Assembly: GCF_009377175.1 (NCBI RefSeq)
Contig: NZ_VJZD01000007.1
Span: 1 to 64,000, forward strand
Source: Streptomyces adustus
Lineage (GTDB): Bacteria; Actinomycetota; Actinomycetes; Streptomycetales; Streptomycetaceae
Length of the DNA: 64,000 nt
Direction of reading: 5' to 3'
The position numbers and the translations under genes are program-made. The notes below the pieces were generated by a model. That model was not told the origin of the DNA and searched no databases. It worked only from the letters and a program-made list of their open reading frames with translations. Below, piece by piece: positions 45,001-51,813 of this stretch. Within the stretch, counting starts at the first letter, position 1. Each line of letters begins with the position of its first letter.

Positions 45001-45415
45001 CGACCGTGACACCGCGCCCAGCTCCGTCTCCACGAGCGTGCGAGCCGAATGGCGGTTCCGGTCGCAGACCACGGCGACCCGGCAGTTCCTGCCGCTGTAC
45101 GCGGTCCGTATGTCGCCGAAGCTGGACGAGTGGAACCGGGCCGAGGCCGGCCGCACGCTCGACATCCCGGTCCTGATCCAGCGGACGCCGGGCGCTCCGG
45201 CGTCGCCCATCCGCGTCTTCACCACCGAGGTCTCCTTCGACGAGGGGAAGACCTGGCAGTCGGTGCGGGTCAAGGGCTCCGGCATGGAGCGCACCGTGAC
45301 CGTGGAGCATCCGCGCCGCACCGCGGGCGGCTCGGTCAGCCTGCGCGTCCACGTCGAGGACGCGGCGGGCAACTCCTTCAAGGAGACCGTCATCAAGGGC
45401 TACCTGCTCAGTTAG
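42029..45415 (+). CDS. Large secreted S8 family (subtilisin-like) serine peptidase
   Basis: An 1128-residue exported protease, paralogous to the divergent one. A basic N-terminus (MNNRWSRGIRAPRPRH) and hydrophobic AAAAALVALVAGLTAV give a signal peptide with cleavage near residue 40. A propeptide region follows (about 65-235, LTLITGDRVTLETD similar to the partner's VTLITGDKVTI). Catalytic residues: Asp253 in VAVLDTGYD, His285 in NGHGTHVTS, Asn381 in AAGNSGP, Ser455 in SGTSMATPHVTG. The C-terminal half consists of beta-rich repeats ending in VEDAAGNSFKETVIKGYLLS, the same kind of end as the partner, but lacks the PA-like insert. Starts at ATG 42029 or 42038. Confidence 0.93.
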   Translation: MRDMNNRWSRGIRAPRPRHTAAAAALVALVAGLTAVPGAAQELGPHTGRTEATAQTAAARSPITSRHQLTLITGDRVTLETDASGRQSVSVEPAAGRERIAFIKRQTGRDWTVIPADTLPLLATGRLDKALFNVSALVRGKYAQRSSLPLIVEYAGDAGTARRQLTAAGADTVRPIGGTPFATLGEHRADAAGFWKGIAPGRADARSFGAGVRRIWLDGHSRIQLDSTVPRIGAPHAWEKGYTGTGVKVAVLDTGYDPGHPDLKGLVTESANFTTEPNTDDLNGHGTHVTSTVAGSGAASDGTYKGVAPGVQILSGKVCTADGNCDNSNIVEGLAWAAQHGAKVINLSLGDTDTPETDALEAMVDTVTRDYGTLVVAAAGNSGPGKVSSPASDDRALAVGAAEEDDDVAVFSSVGPRVGDSGLKPDIIAPGVNVVAARAGGTTADDGYVAMSGTSMATPHVTGAAAILFQQHPDWTAEQVKRQLMQSATGAKEHGAYLQGAGRVDVARAVDQDVTADTTALDFGLIRWTDGTRPPVTKTITYRNPGAEPVTLQLKDNPSSGKKDVPAPAGLFRLSADAVTVPAHGTAAVTLTATPEATTTYAAYSGVVSASTVDGRVSVRVPFGMDVEQPSYDLRIDMKSRTGAAPDNAYLLVESADGKAYEVEALGRNSTVVRLPKDTYSVSGFFFDASFTEGVIVGVPKVVMSADRQVTVDARKAKPVTVSAPSRSARIMSAEIGTISMADELLSVTMYNAIGTDHIDGVYAVPTASYKDSKFTYLVTSVWGDPAGPDGNPASVYYLTRPVHGAIPADPAYNPRRSELARVNTTFAATTPGTTAMRLVWTYVGNVRFSGRAMEGIPVPARRVDYFSAADGLRWQTAFDQNNIFDPNSHGQSYLGDLHGYRAGSQVEERWNGGIQAVGLSSQMAAFREGDTMYRPFQSAANGNLDLVADTTSGLPEVKLWRNGELVSQDWSMSDVPADATPADYRLTARTDRDTAPSSVSTSVRAEWRFRSQTTATRQFLPLYAVRMSPKLDEWNRAEAGRTLDIPVLIQRTPGAPASPIRVFTTEVSFDEGKTWQSVRVKGSGMERTVTVEHPRRTAGGSVSLRVHVEDAAGNSFKETVIKGYLLS

Positions 45416-45497
45416 CCGCCTTCGCGGAGTAGCCACGTCCTTGAGCCACCGCCTCCGCAAGGAGCACGGCTCGGCCGCAGTGGCCGGACGAACAGGG

Positions 45498-45531
45498 ACA
45501 GGGCCCGCCGGACACGTCCGGTGGGCCCTGT
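45498..45531. terminator. Strong bidirectional terminator
   Basis: A 16-bp stem (45498-45513 with 45516-45531, outer arms ACAGGGCCC and GGGCCCTGT, one G-T pair) with a 2-nt loop lies between the convergent subtilase and regulator genes. Confidence 0.85.
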
Positions 45532-45558
45532 TCGTGTGCGTCGCGGGGTCCGCCGTGC

Positions 45559-46557
45559 TCAGAGCCAGTCGCGGCGGGCCGCGTGCCAGCCCAGCTGCAT
45601 ACGGGTCGCGACGCCCGCCAGGCTCATCAGTCCCTGGATGCGACGCTGGACGGTGCGCTTGCTGATCCGTAGCTGTCCGGCTATCGCGTCGTCCGTCATG
45701 CCGGCGACCATCAGGGAGAGCAGGTGCCGGTCCTCCCCGACCGGCGAGGCTGCATCCGCGGGGCCGGCGCCGCCGATCTGGCCCTCCTCGGTCACCCGGA
45801 GCGGGGCACCGACCTCCCAGTGGTGTTCGAACAGGGCGATGAGCGCGTCCAGCAGGCTGCTCTCCCGCACCACCGCGGCCCGCAGTTCCCGGGGGTTGCT
45901 GGACGTGGCCGAGGTGGCCAGCGGCAGGATGGCCACCGAGCGGTCGGCGATCGCCATCCGCAGCGGCAGCAGAGGCACCGCCCGGGACACCTCGCCGGCG
46001 CACACACCCTTGACGACGTAGTCCACGGAGTCGGGGTCGTCGAAGTACGCCTGCTCGTACAGGGCCCTGTAGAGCACGCCCCGGTCCAGGGCGTCGAATT
46101 CTTCCTGATTGCTCTCCGGGGACATGGCCACGTACTGGGCCTTCACGAACCACATCATCTCGCGGTCGGCACCGTGCTGGAGCTGGCGCAGATGCTGGCG
46201 CAGTGCCGCCGCGCCGGTGATGATCTCGACGGTCTCGCCCGTGCTCCGGGCCCATGCGCTGCGGCGGTGTGTCTCCGCAAGTTCGTAGACCGCGGCCCGG
46301 GTCTGTTCCAGGGCGTCGAAGTGGCGTTGGAGCCGGGGCATGAGGGCCACCTGCGGAGGCACGGCCGTGAACCATTCGGGATTGTCCTCGACCGCCGACG
46401 CCAGCCCCTTGTGCTCCAGCGCGCGCAGCAGAAGCAGCGCGGTCACGACGTCGAGGTCCGAGCGGCCGGAGATCTCCTCGGCGGACGCCGTCCCGGCGGC
46501 GACCAGCAGGCGGTACACCTCGCTCTCGTCGGCCGTCAGGCCCACCGTCTCCAGCAT
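45559..46557 (-). CDS. TrmB-like / LuxR-type HTH transcriptional regulator
   Basis: A 332-residue regulator. The N-terminus resembles a TrmB winged helix (LTADESEVYRLLVAAGTASAEEISGRSDLD, about residues 7-36), the middle (about 95-235) is a sensor-like region with VEIITGAAALRQHLRQLQHGADREMMWF, and the C-terminus is a LuxR HTH (LMVAGMTDDAIAGQLRISKRTVQRRIQGLMSLAGVATRMQLGWHAARR, about 280-328). This architecture is common next to secreted-protease genes in Streptomyces. Start ATG 46557 with AAAGGT upstream. Likely activates one or both neighbouring subtilases; the signal is unknown. Confidence 0.88.
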   Translation of the reverse strand: MLETVGLTADESEVYRLLVAAGTASAEEISGRSDLDVVTALLLLRALEHKGLASAVEDNPEWFTAVPPQVALMPRLQRHFDALEQTRAAVYELAETHRRSAWARSTGETVEIITGAAALRQHLRQLQHGADREMMWFVKAQYVAMSPESNQEEFDALDRGVLYRALYEQAYFDDPDSVDYVVKGVCAGEVSRAVPLLPLRMAIADRSVAILPLATSATSSNPRELRAAVVRESSLLDALIALFEHHWEVGAPLRVTEEGQIGGAGPADAASPVGEDRHLLSLMVAGMTDDAIAGQLRISKRTVQRRIQGLMSLAGVATRMQLGWHAARRDWL

Positions 46558-47138
46558 GCAGCTACCTTTCTCACCGTCGGGACCGTCTTCGCCGGGGTTC
46601 CCGTGCGGATGGCGGTTCCCGGAGGGACAACGCCGTCCGCCCGGCGCATGATTCCACCAGCCTCGGCGACCGGACACCACGACGGTTGTCGTCGGTGATC
46701 CGGTCATCCGGCGCAGGTACCACTGGCCGCGGGTCTCGCCCTTGATCGACCGGCGCTCGAAGACCTGCACGCCCTCGGGGAAGGGCCCGCACATGATCAC
46801 CGAGTGGGACCAGATGGTTGCTGACCTTCCGGTCGGGGATCGCGGGTCACCTTGTGGCGGCGGATGCGGCTGATCGTCGTCCGGGAAAGACCGACCCGGA
46901 CCCCGCCGGCGAGGAGCTCACCGCGTCGATCGAGAAGAGCCGGATGCGACGTGACGGGATGGCCTGGGAGAAGAAGGACGAGGTACGCGTCGCCGTACCG
47001 GTCGCCGATCCCCTGCGGGAGGGGCGGCTGTAGGACCCGGAGCGCAGGTCGTCTGCGTTTCCGGGACCGTTTCCGCAAAGTTTCCCGTGCGTGATGCGCG
47101 TCACGTACGGATCTTCGGCCAGGCAGTACGCTGAGCAC
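46558..47138. other. Long intergenic region
   Basis: About 580 bp between the regulator and a leader-peptide operon. Frames here (for example 46818-47033 plus) have some coding bias but no family match or ribosome site. The distal end carries the Crp-like palindrome at 47091-47104 and the promoter for the operon. Confidence 0.4.
47091..47104 (+). promoter_or_regulatory. Crp-like palindrome upstream of leader-peptide operon
   Basis: GTGATGCGCGTCAC fits the streptomycete Crp pattern GTG-N6-GNCAC and is a near palindrome. It lies 35 bp before the leader peptide start; TACGCT at 47127-47132 could be the -10. Confidence 0.4.
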
Positions 47139-47213
47139 ATGCTTGCGCTCGTTCGACGCCGCCACGTGGACTACGTCCGCGTCACCAGCATGGGCTGTCG
47201 ACGCTTCCTCTGA
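47139..47213 (+). CDS. Cysteine/sulfur-type leader peptide (24 aa)
   Basis: A 24-codon frame reading MLALVRRRHVDYVRV then TSMGCRRFL and stop. It has the pattern of actinobacterial 'putative leader peptides', RR/x-H-V/I-D-L/Y-x-R-V followed by a near-terminal Cys-Arg, which precede sulfur- and cysteine-related genes and are thought to sense cysteine by ribosome behaviour at the Cys codon. The TGC codon is the 20th of 24. It is 147 bp upstream of the oxygenase gene, the spacer being pyrimidine-rich. Too short for automated gene calling. Confidence 0.8.
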   Translation: MLALVRRRHVDYVRVTSMGCRRFL

Positions 47214-47360
47214 GCCGTCCGGCCTCTCTGCGCGGTCTCGCGCTTCTGCGTTTTCTGCGGTTCACAGCCGCCTGCGCTTTCTCCTCTCCGTCCACCCGGC
47301 ACCCCTGCGCCAGCTCACCCATGGCGGGCGCGCGGGACCCCGTACACCCGCGGATGCACC
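47214..47360 (+). promoter_or_regulatory. Pyrimidine-rich spacer after the leader peptide
   Basis: The RNA between leader stop and oxygenase start is C/U-rich with few G (for example TTCTGCGTTTTCTGCGGTTC and GCTTTCTCCTCTCCGTCCAC). Such stretches can load Rho when not covered by ribosomes, which would fit a leader-peptide-controlled premature termination. No strong intrinsic hairpin is visible. Confidence 0.4.
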
Positions 47361-48398
47361 ATGACGAACGTGACCCGGACGACTGCGACGCCGTCGTACC
47401 GGCAATTGCCGATCATCGATCTCTCCGCCGCCGACCGAGGGCCGCAGGCCCGGGCGCTGTTGCACAGCCACTTGCGCAGTGCCGCCCACGACGTGGGCTT
47501 CTTCCAGCTCGTGGGGCATGGGGTGAGCGAGGAGGAGACCGAGGGCCTGCTCTCCGCCATGCGGCGGTTCTTCGCCCTGACGGAGGCCGAGCGGCTCGCG
47601 ATCGACAATGTGAACTCGCCGCACTTCCGGGGGTACACAAGGACTGGTGACGAGCGGACCGGCGGGCGGCAGGACTGGCGCGATCAGCTCGACATCGGGG
47701 CCGAGCGGCCCGCGCGGGTGCCGAGGCCCGGCGAACCGGCGTACTGGTGGCTGGAGGGGCCCAATCAGTGGCCGGCCGGGCTTCCCGAGCTGCGGGTGGC
47801 CGCCCTGCGGTGGATGGAGCGGCTCAGTGATGTCGCCGAGAAGCTGCTGCACGAACTGCTCGCCTCGATCGGGGCGCCCGCCGACTTCTACGACTCGGTC
47901 TTCGGGGAGCGGGCACATCCGCATCTGAAGCTGGTGCGGTATCCGGGGAATGCGGGGAACGGGGCCGAACAGGGGGTGGGAGCCCACAAGGACTACGGAT
48001 TCCTGACCTTGCTGCTTCAGGACCAGGTGGGTGGGCTTCAGGTGCAGCGGGAGGACGGGCTGTTCCACGATGTGCCGCCGCTGCCCGGTGCCTTCGTCGT
48101 GAATCTCGGGGAGTTGCTGGAGGTGGCCACCAACGGATATCTCGTCGCCACCAATCACCGGGTGGTGTCGCCGCCCAGCGCCGTCGAGCGGTTCTCCGTG
48201 CCGTTCTTCTACAACCCTCGGCTGGACGCGCGCGTGGAGCCGCTGCCCTTCCCGCACGCCTCCGCCGCCCCCGGCGTGACCGACGATCCGGCCAACCCTC
48301 TGTTCGCCGAGTACGGGTTCAACGAGCTGAAGGGCAAGCTGCGGGCGCATCCGCTTGTCGCGGAGCGGCATCACGCGGAGCTGCTCAGCCCCGCGTGA
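47361..48398 (+). CDS. Isopenicillin N synthase-like Fe(II)/2-oxoglutarate oxygenase
   Basis: A 345-residue non-heme iron dioxygenase of the IPNS/DOXC type. The N-terminal DIOX_N domain begins LPIIDLSAADRG and contains GFFQLVGHGVSEEETEGLL (about residues 46-64). The jelly-roll core has the iron-binding HKDYGFLTLL (His/Asp at about 209/211), NLGELLEVATNGYLVATNHRV with the second His (about 266), and RFSVPFFYNP with the Arg-x-Ser that contacts the co-substrate (about 275-284). Genuine IPNS genes occur with ACV synthetase, absent here. The upstream Cys-type leader peptide links it to sulfur or thiol supply, but its reaction is unknown. Confidence 0.9.
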   Translation: MTNVTRTTATPSYRQLPIIDLSAADRGPQARALLHSHLRSAAHDVGFFQLVGHGVSEEETEGLLSAMRRFFALTEAERLAIDNVNSPHFRGYTRTGDERTGGRQDWRDQLDIGAERPARVPRPGEPAYWWLEGPNQWPAGLPELRVAALRWMERLSDVAEKLLHELLASIGAPADFYDSVFGERAHPHLKLVRYPGNAGNGAEQGVGAHKDYGFLTLLLQDQVGGLQVQREDGLFHDVPPLPGAFVVNLGELLEVATNGYLVATNHRVVSPPSAVERFSVPFFYNPRLDARVEPLPFPHASAAPGVTDDPANPLFAEYGFNELKGKLRAHPLVAERHHAELLSPA

Positions 48399-48498
48399 TG
48401 CCGCTCGTCCTCACCTGGTGGGCGACGTCCTGAGCGAAACCCCGGTGCGCGATGTCCCCTTGACCTGCTGCTTGGGCTGAAGCCCGTGGACTCTGGCC

Positions 48499-48547
48499 TT
48501 CTGCGCCGGATGCCGTGCCGCTACGCGGTACGGCATCCGGCGCAGAA
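48499..48547. terminator. Very long-stem bidirectional terminator
   Basis: Arms 48499-48516 (TTCTGCGCCGGATGCCGT) and 48530-48547 (ACGGCATCCGGCGCAGAA) pair perfectly over 18 bp; with inner pairs the stem reaches about 22 bp around a 5-nt loop. It separates the convergent oxygenase and thioredoxin operons. Confidence 0.9.
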
Positions 48548-48571
48548 TCCGTGGCTTCCTTCAACGCCCTC

Positions 48572-49015
48572 TCAGACTGCCGCTGCCAGCTCCACTGCCG
48601 ACACCACGTCGGCCCGGGTCGGCGCGCCGGAGGCGCGGCGAACCACACGACCGGTGCGGTCGAGGACGAGTACCGTCGGTGTCCGCATGACTTCGAAGCG
48701 GCGGACCAGTTCGAGCCGTGTCTCGGCGTCGATCTCCACGTGGCGTACACCGGGAGTTCCGTCAGCCACACCGGCCAGCAGACGGCGGGTACCGGGGCAG
48801 GTGGCACAGAGGGCCGTCGAGAACTGCACCAGCGTCGCCCGCTCGCCGAGCGTCACGCCCAACTCGCCGGAGGACAAGCGCAGTACGTCGCCTTGGGCCG
48901 TGTCGCGCAGCCTGCCGTCGCGTCGGACCCGTACCAGCCCGAAGACGGTTGCGGCCACCAGGACGACGGCGGCCACGAGAAGCCCCGTCGGATCGCTCAC
49001 GGCCGCCTCACCCAT
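48572..49015 (-). CDS. Membrane-anchored thioredoxin-like protein
   Basis: A 147-residue protein: one N-terminal membrane helix (about residues 8-28, TGLLVAAVVLVAATVFGLV), then a thioredoxin fold with the active-site-like FSTALCATCPGTRRLLAG (CATC, about residues 71-74) in place of WCGPC, and the cis-proline region in MRTPTVLVLD (about 111-120). It probably reduces or oxidises disulfides at the membrane. It overlaps the DUF4395 gene upstream by 8 bp (an in-frame GTG at 49000 is an alternative start). The pair is preceded by a cysteine-type leader peptide, fitting thiol-linked control. Confidence 0.9.
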   Translation of the reverse strand: MGEAAVSDPTGLLVAAVVLVAATVFGLVRVRRDGRLRDTAQGDVLRLSSGELGVTLGERATLVQFSTALCATCPGTRRLLAGVADGTPGVRHVEIDAETRLELVRRFEVMRTPTVLVLDRTGRVVRRASGAPTRADVVSAVELAAAV

Positions 49016-49457
49016 GTCCCAGTCGGGTGCGGCTACGGACCGTGAGCAGGTAGAGCTCGCAGCCCAGGCAGTAGCCGAAGGCGGCATTCAGGAAGGCCGC
49101 GGTGAGCGCCGCCGCACTCGCCGCGATGCCGAGCCAGGTCGCGCCGGAGAGGTAACCGACCATCCCGATGGCGGCGAAGGCCAGGCCGACGGCCTGTGCG
49201 AACCGTGGCGGCCGTGCGTCCTCGAACTCCTGCGGCGGCCCGAGACGAGGACGCACCAGGCGGCTGTAGAGCCAGCCGTACGGGGACCAGCGCAGCCCCA
49301 GGATGGCACCGAGGGCGAAGACGACGGCCTGCGCCGCGAGCAGGGTGCCGCTGCCGGTGGCCAGTACCAGGAGGAGGACGAGGCTGGTGAGTACGGCGGC
49401 GAAGCGTTGGCCACGCGGGTCGACTCTGACAGGTGTTCCAGGCGTGCGGTCGGGCAT
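49008..49457 (-). CDS. DUF4395 family membrane protein
   Basis: A 149-residue protein with four hydrophobic segments (about residues 20-37, 41-55, 92-110, 114-130) and the DUF4395 features FAAVLTSLVLLLVLATGS, the loop RPRLGPPQEFEDARPPRFAQAVG, and a C-terminal FGYCLGCELYLL with a CxxC pair (about 130-133). DUF4395 proteins are regularly found beside thioredoxin-like or sulfurtransferase genes. Here the gene overlaps the thioredoxin gene, and a leader peptide lies 49 bp upstream. A function in sulfur or redox handling at the membrane is inferred, not shown. Confidence 0.9.
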   Translation of the reverse strand: MPDRTPGTPVRVDPRGQRFAAVLTSLVLLLVLATGSGTLLAAQAVVFALGAILGLRWSPYGWLYSRLVRPRLGPPQEFEDARPPRFAQAVGLAFAAIGMVGYLSGATWLGIAASAAALTAAFLNAAFGYCLGCELYLLTVRSRTRLGHG

Positions 49458-49506
49458 GACGAGCTCCGGGATCTTTCGAATGGGGACGATGTGAATCGGC
49501 GCGTGG

Positions 49507-49581
49507 TCAGCGACACGCGGCGGACCACACCCGGCCGAAGTCGATGTGGGCCCTGATCACCAGGCACGTCCCGGAGTGCAT
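49507..49581 (-). CDS. Cysteine/sulfur-type leader peptide (24 aa)
   Basis: A 24-codon frame reading MHSGTCLVIRAHIDFGRV then WSAACR and stop. It shares with the leader at 47139 the R-x-H-V/I-D-F/Y-x-R-V core and a terminal Cys-Arg, and has an additional Cys at position 6. It lies 49 bp before the DUF4395 gene in the same direction. A cysteine-responsive translation or attenuation control of the DUF4395-thioredoxin operon is likely. Confidence 0.85.
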   Translation of the reverse strand: MHSGTCLVIRAHIDFGRVWSAACR

Positions 49582-49849
49582 GCCGGTATTGCAACAGCCA
49601 CCACTGCCGTGGTCAATCAGTGCTCACCTGTCGGACACGAGCAGCCGCTGACGGCCCATCGCGCAACAGGTCGGCCAAGGGGGTCGTGCTCGGCCTCACC
49701 CTCGGCGAGCATTCCGACGAACTGCGGCAGGCCCCGCTGAACCGGTGGACGTGTCCACGATCCCTTCGTGCCGGGTTACGCAGTCGGTGCAGTGGCGGGT
49801 CAGACCCGGCCATGACCGGTGGGTGACCGGTCACAGCCAGGCACCGACA
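49582..49849. other. Spacer between chitinase 3' end and leader peptide
   Basis: 268 bp; no gene or strong hairpin recognised. It holds the promoter of the leader-DUF4395-thioredoxin operon. Confidence 0.5.
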
Positions 49850-51649
49850 TCATCCGAAGTAGTTGTCGAACGTCCGCTGGAACTCTCCGCCCGCGAAGCG
49901 GTCCCAGTTGATCGACCACGTCATCAGGCCGCGCAGGGCGGGCCAGGTGCCGTGCGGCGTGTACGAGCCGCAGTTGGTCCTCTTCGTCAGGCAGTCCAGG
50001 GCCTTGGTGACCTCGGCCGGGGCGACGTAGCCGTTGCCCGCGTTGGTGGACGCCGGCATGCCGATCGCGATCTGGTCCGGGCGCAGCGCCGGGAAGACGT
50101 TGTTGGCGTTGCCGGCCACCGGGAAGCCCGAGAGCAGCATGTCGGTCATGGCGATGTGGAAGTCCGCGCCGCCCATGGAGTGGTACTGGTTGTCGAGGCC
50201 CATGATGGGTCCCGAGTTGTAGTCCTGGACGTGCAGCAGCGTCAGGTCGTCGCGCAGGGCGTAGATCACCGGAAGGTAGGCCCCGCACCGCGGGTCCTGA
50301 CCGCCCCACTGGCCCGTGCCGTAGAACTGGTAGCCCATCTGCACGAAGAAGGTCTCGGGCGCCATGCTCAGGACGAACTTGGAGCCGTACTTGGCCTTCA
50401 GGGTCTTCAGCGCCGAGATGAGGTTCACGATCGTCGGCGTCTTCGGGTTCTTGAAGTCCGTGTCGTCGGTGTTCAGCGACAGGGAGTGGCCCTCGAAGTC
50501 GACGTCCAGGCCGTCGAGGCCGTACTCGTCGATGATCTTCGAGACGGACGAGACGAAGGTGTCGCGGGCTGCCGTCGTGGTCAGCTGGACCTGTCCGTTC
50601 TGTCCGCCGATGGAGATGAGCACCTTCTTGCCGGCCGCCTGCTTGGCCTTGACGGCTGCCTTGAAGTCGGCGTCGCTCTCGACGTTCGGGCATTCGGTGA
50701 CCGGGCAGCGGGTGAAGCGGATGTCGCCGGAGGTGGTGGAGGTGGGCTCACCGAAGGCCAGGTCGATGACGTCCCAGCTGTCGGGGACGTCGGTCATGCG
50801 CGTGTAGCCGGCGCCGTTGGCGAAGCTCGCGTGGAGGTAGCCGACCAGAGCATGGGTGGGCAGGTCGGTGGATCCTCCGCCGCCCGATCCCGCGGTCGTC
50901 GTCGCCGTCACCGCCGTCGACTTCGCCGACTCGCCGGCGTTGTTCACGCCGGCGACCTGGAACGTGTACGCGGTGGCGGCGGCCAGGCCGGTCACGGTGG
51001 CCGAAGTGCCGTTCACCGTCTGCACCTTGACGCCGTCGCGGTAGACCGCGTAACTCGTCGCGCCACTTGCCGCCGACCAGGACAGCGCGACGCTGGAGGA
51101 CGTGGTGGCGCCGGCCGTGAGACCGGTCGGCACGGCGGGCGGCTGGCCGGCCGGGGCGCCCGGGCCGAAGACGGAGACGTCGTCGGCGTAGTACGCGCCG
51201 GTGTTGTACCAGCCGTGGGTGTAGATCGTCACCTGGGTGGTGGACGCGCCGGTGCGGAACGTCGTCGTGAGCTGCTGCCAGTCGGAGGCGGCCTGGGTCC
51301 ACGTGGAGACGTCGGTGGTGCCGGTGCCGCTCGCGCCGAGGTAGACGTAGGACCCGCGGACGTAACCGGACAGTGTGTACTGGGAGTTCGGCTGTACGGT
51401 CACCGTCTGCGAGCACTGCGCGTAGTCATTGCCGGCCGGGGTCGCCTGGAGTGCCGAGGCACCGGTGCGGACGGGGCTGGTGACCGTCTTGCCGGCTGTG
51501 CAGCTCCAGCCGTCGAGGCCTGCCTCGAAGCCGCCGTTGCGGATGAGTTCGGCGTCGGCGGCCTGTGCGGTCGGCGTGAGTGCGGCGATACCGGACGCGG
51601 CCAGTGCCGCAGTTGTCAGCAGGGCGAGGACAGGTCTGGGGCGGTCCAC
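49850..51649 (-). CDS. Secreted multi-domain GH18 chitinase
   Basis: A 599-residue exported chitinase. GTG 51649 has GGAGG 6 bp upstream and is followed by a signal peptide (LALLTTAALAASGIAA, cleavage after AQA, residue 30). A carbohydrate-binding module (about 34-163, ELIRNGGFEAGLDGW) and an Fn3 domain (about 172-252) are joined by a Gly-rich linker to the GH18 barrel (about 265-599). The catalytic signature DGLDVDFE lies at 379-386 with Glu386 as acid/base; the substrate-assist MAPET and final LMTWSINWD are typical of bacterial class chitinases. A DasR-type box upstream indicates control by GlcNAc metabolism. Confidence 0.96.
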   Translation of the reverse strand: MDRPRPVLALLTTAALAASGIAALTPTAQAADAELIRNGGFEAGLDGWSCTAGKTVTSPVRTGASALQATPAGNDYAQCSQTVTVQPNSQYTLSGYVRGSYVYLGASGTGTTDVSTWTQAASDWQQLTTTFRTGASTTQVTIYTHGWYNTGAYYADDVSVFGPGAPAGQPPAVPTGLTAGATTSSSVALSWSAASGATSYAVYRDGVKVQTVNGTSATVTGLAAATAYTFQVAGVNNAGESAKSTAVTATTTAGSGGGGSTDLPTHALVGYLHASFANGAGYTRMTDVPDSWDVIDLAFGEPTSTTSGDIRFTRCPVTECPNVESDADFKAAVKAKQAAGKKVLISIGGQNGQVQLTTTAARDTFVSSVSKIIDEYGLDGLDVDFEGHSLSLNTDDTDFKNPKTPTIVNLISALKTLKAKYGSKFVLSMAPETFFVQMGYQFYGTGQWGGQDPRCGAYLPVIYALRDDLTLLHVQDYNSGPIMGLDNQYHSMGGADFHIAMTDMLLSGFPVAGNANNVFPALRPDQIAIGMPASTNAGNGYVAPAEVTKALDCLTKRTNCGSYTPHGTWPALRGLMTWSINWDRFAGGEFQRTFDNYFG

Positions 51650-51694
51650 AAGTGCCTCCGGGTGGGGGGTGGTTGAACTGCGGAGCGCGCTTAA

Positions 51695-51710
51695 TTTGGT
51701 CCAGACCAAT
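51695..51710 (-). promoter_or_regulatory. DasR-responsive element (dre) of the chitinase
   Basis: The palindrome TGGTCCAGACCA (51697-51708), flanked by AT pairs, matches the dre consensus (A-S-TGGTCTAGACCA-S-T) with one core change. It is 48 bp upstream of the GTG. DasR represses chitin genes until GlcN-6-P rises; established in Streptomyces, inferred here. Confidence 0.85.
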
Positions 51711-51813
51711 TCGTTTGTCAAGGCCCGCGGCGGGCAGTCTCTGCCCCCGTCCAGCCCTCACTTCTCCCAGGGCGACTCTCCGAAGGATCACGTGCTGTGG
51801 GGCGCCCCGCTGG

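Noticed and set aside
41651-46375. 1574-codon minus-strand frame over the second subtilase
   Set aside because: Same reason: the plus-strand protease explains codon bias; no domain is seen in the antisense product.
47361-48398. Isopenicillin N synthase as part of a beta-lactam cluster
   Set aside because: No ACV synthetase, epimerase or expandase gene lies nearby; only general family features are present.
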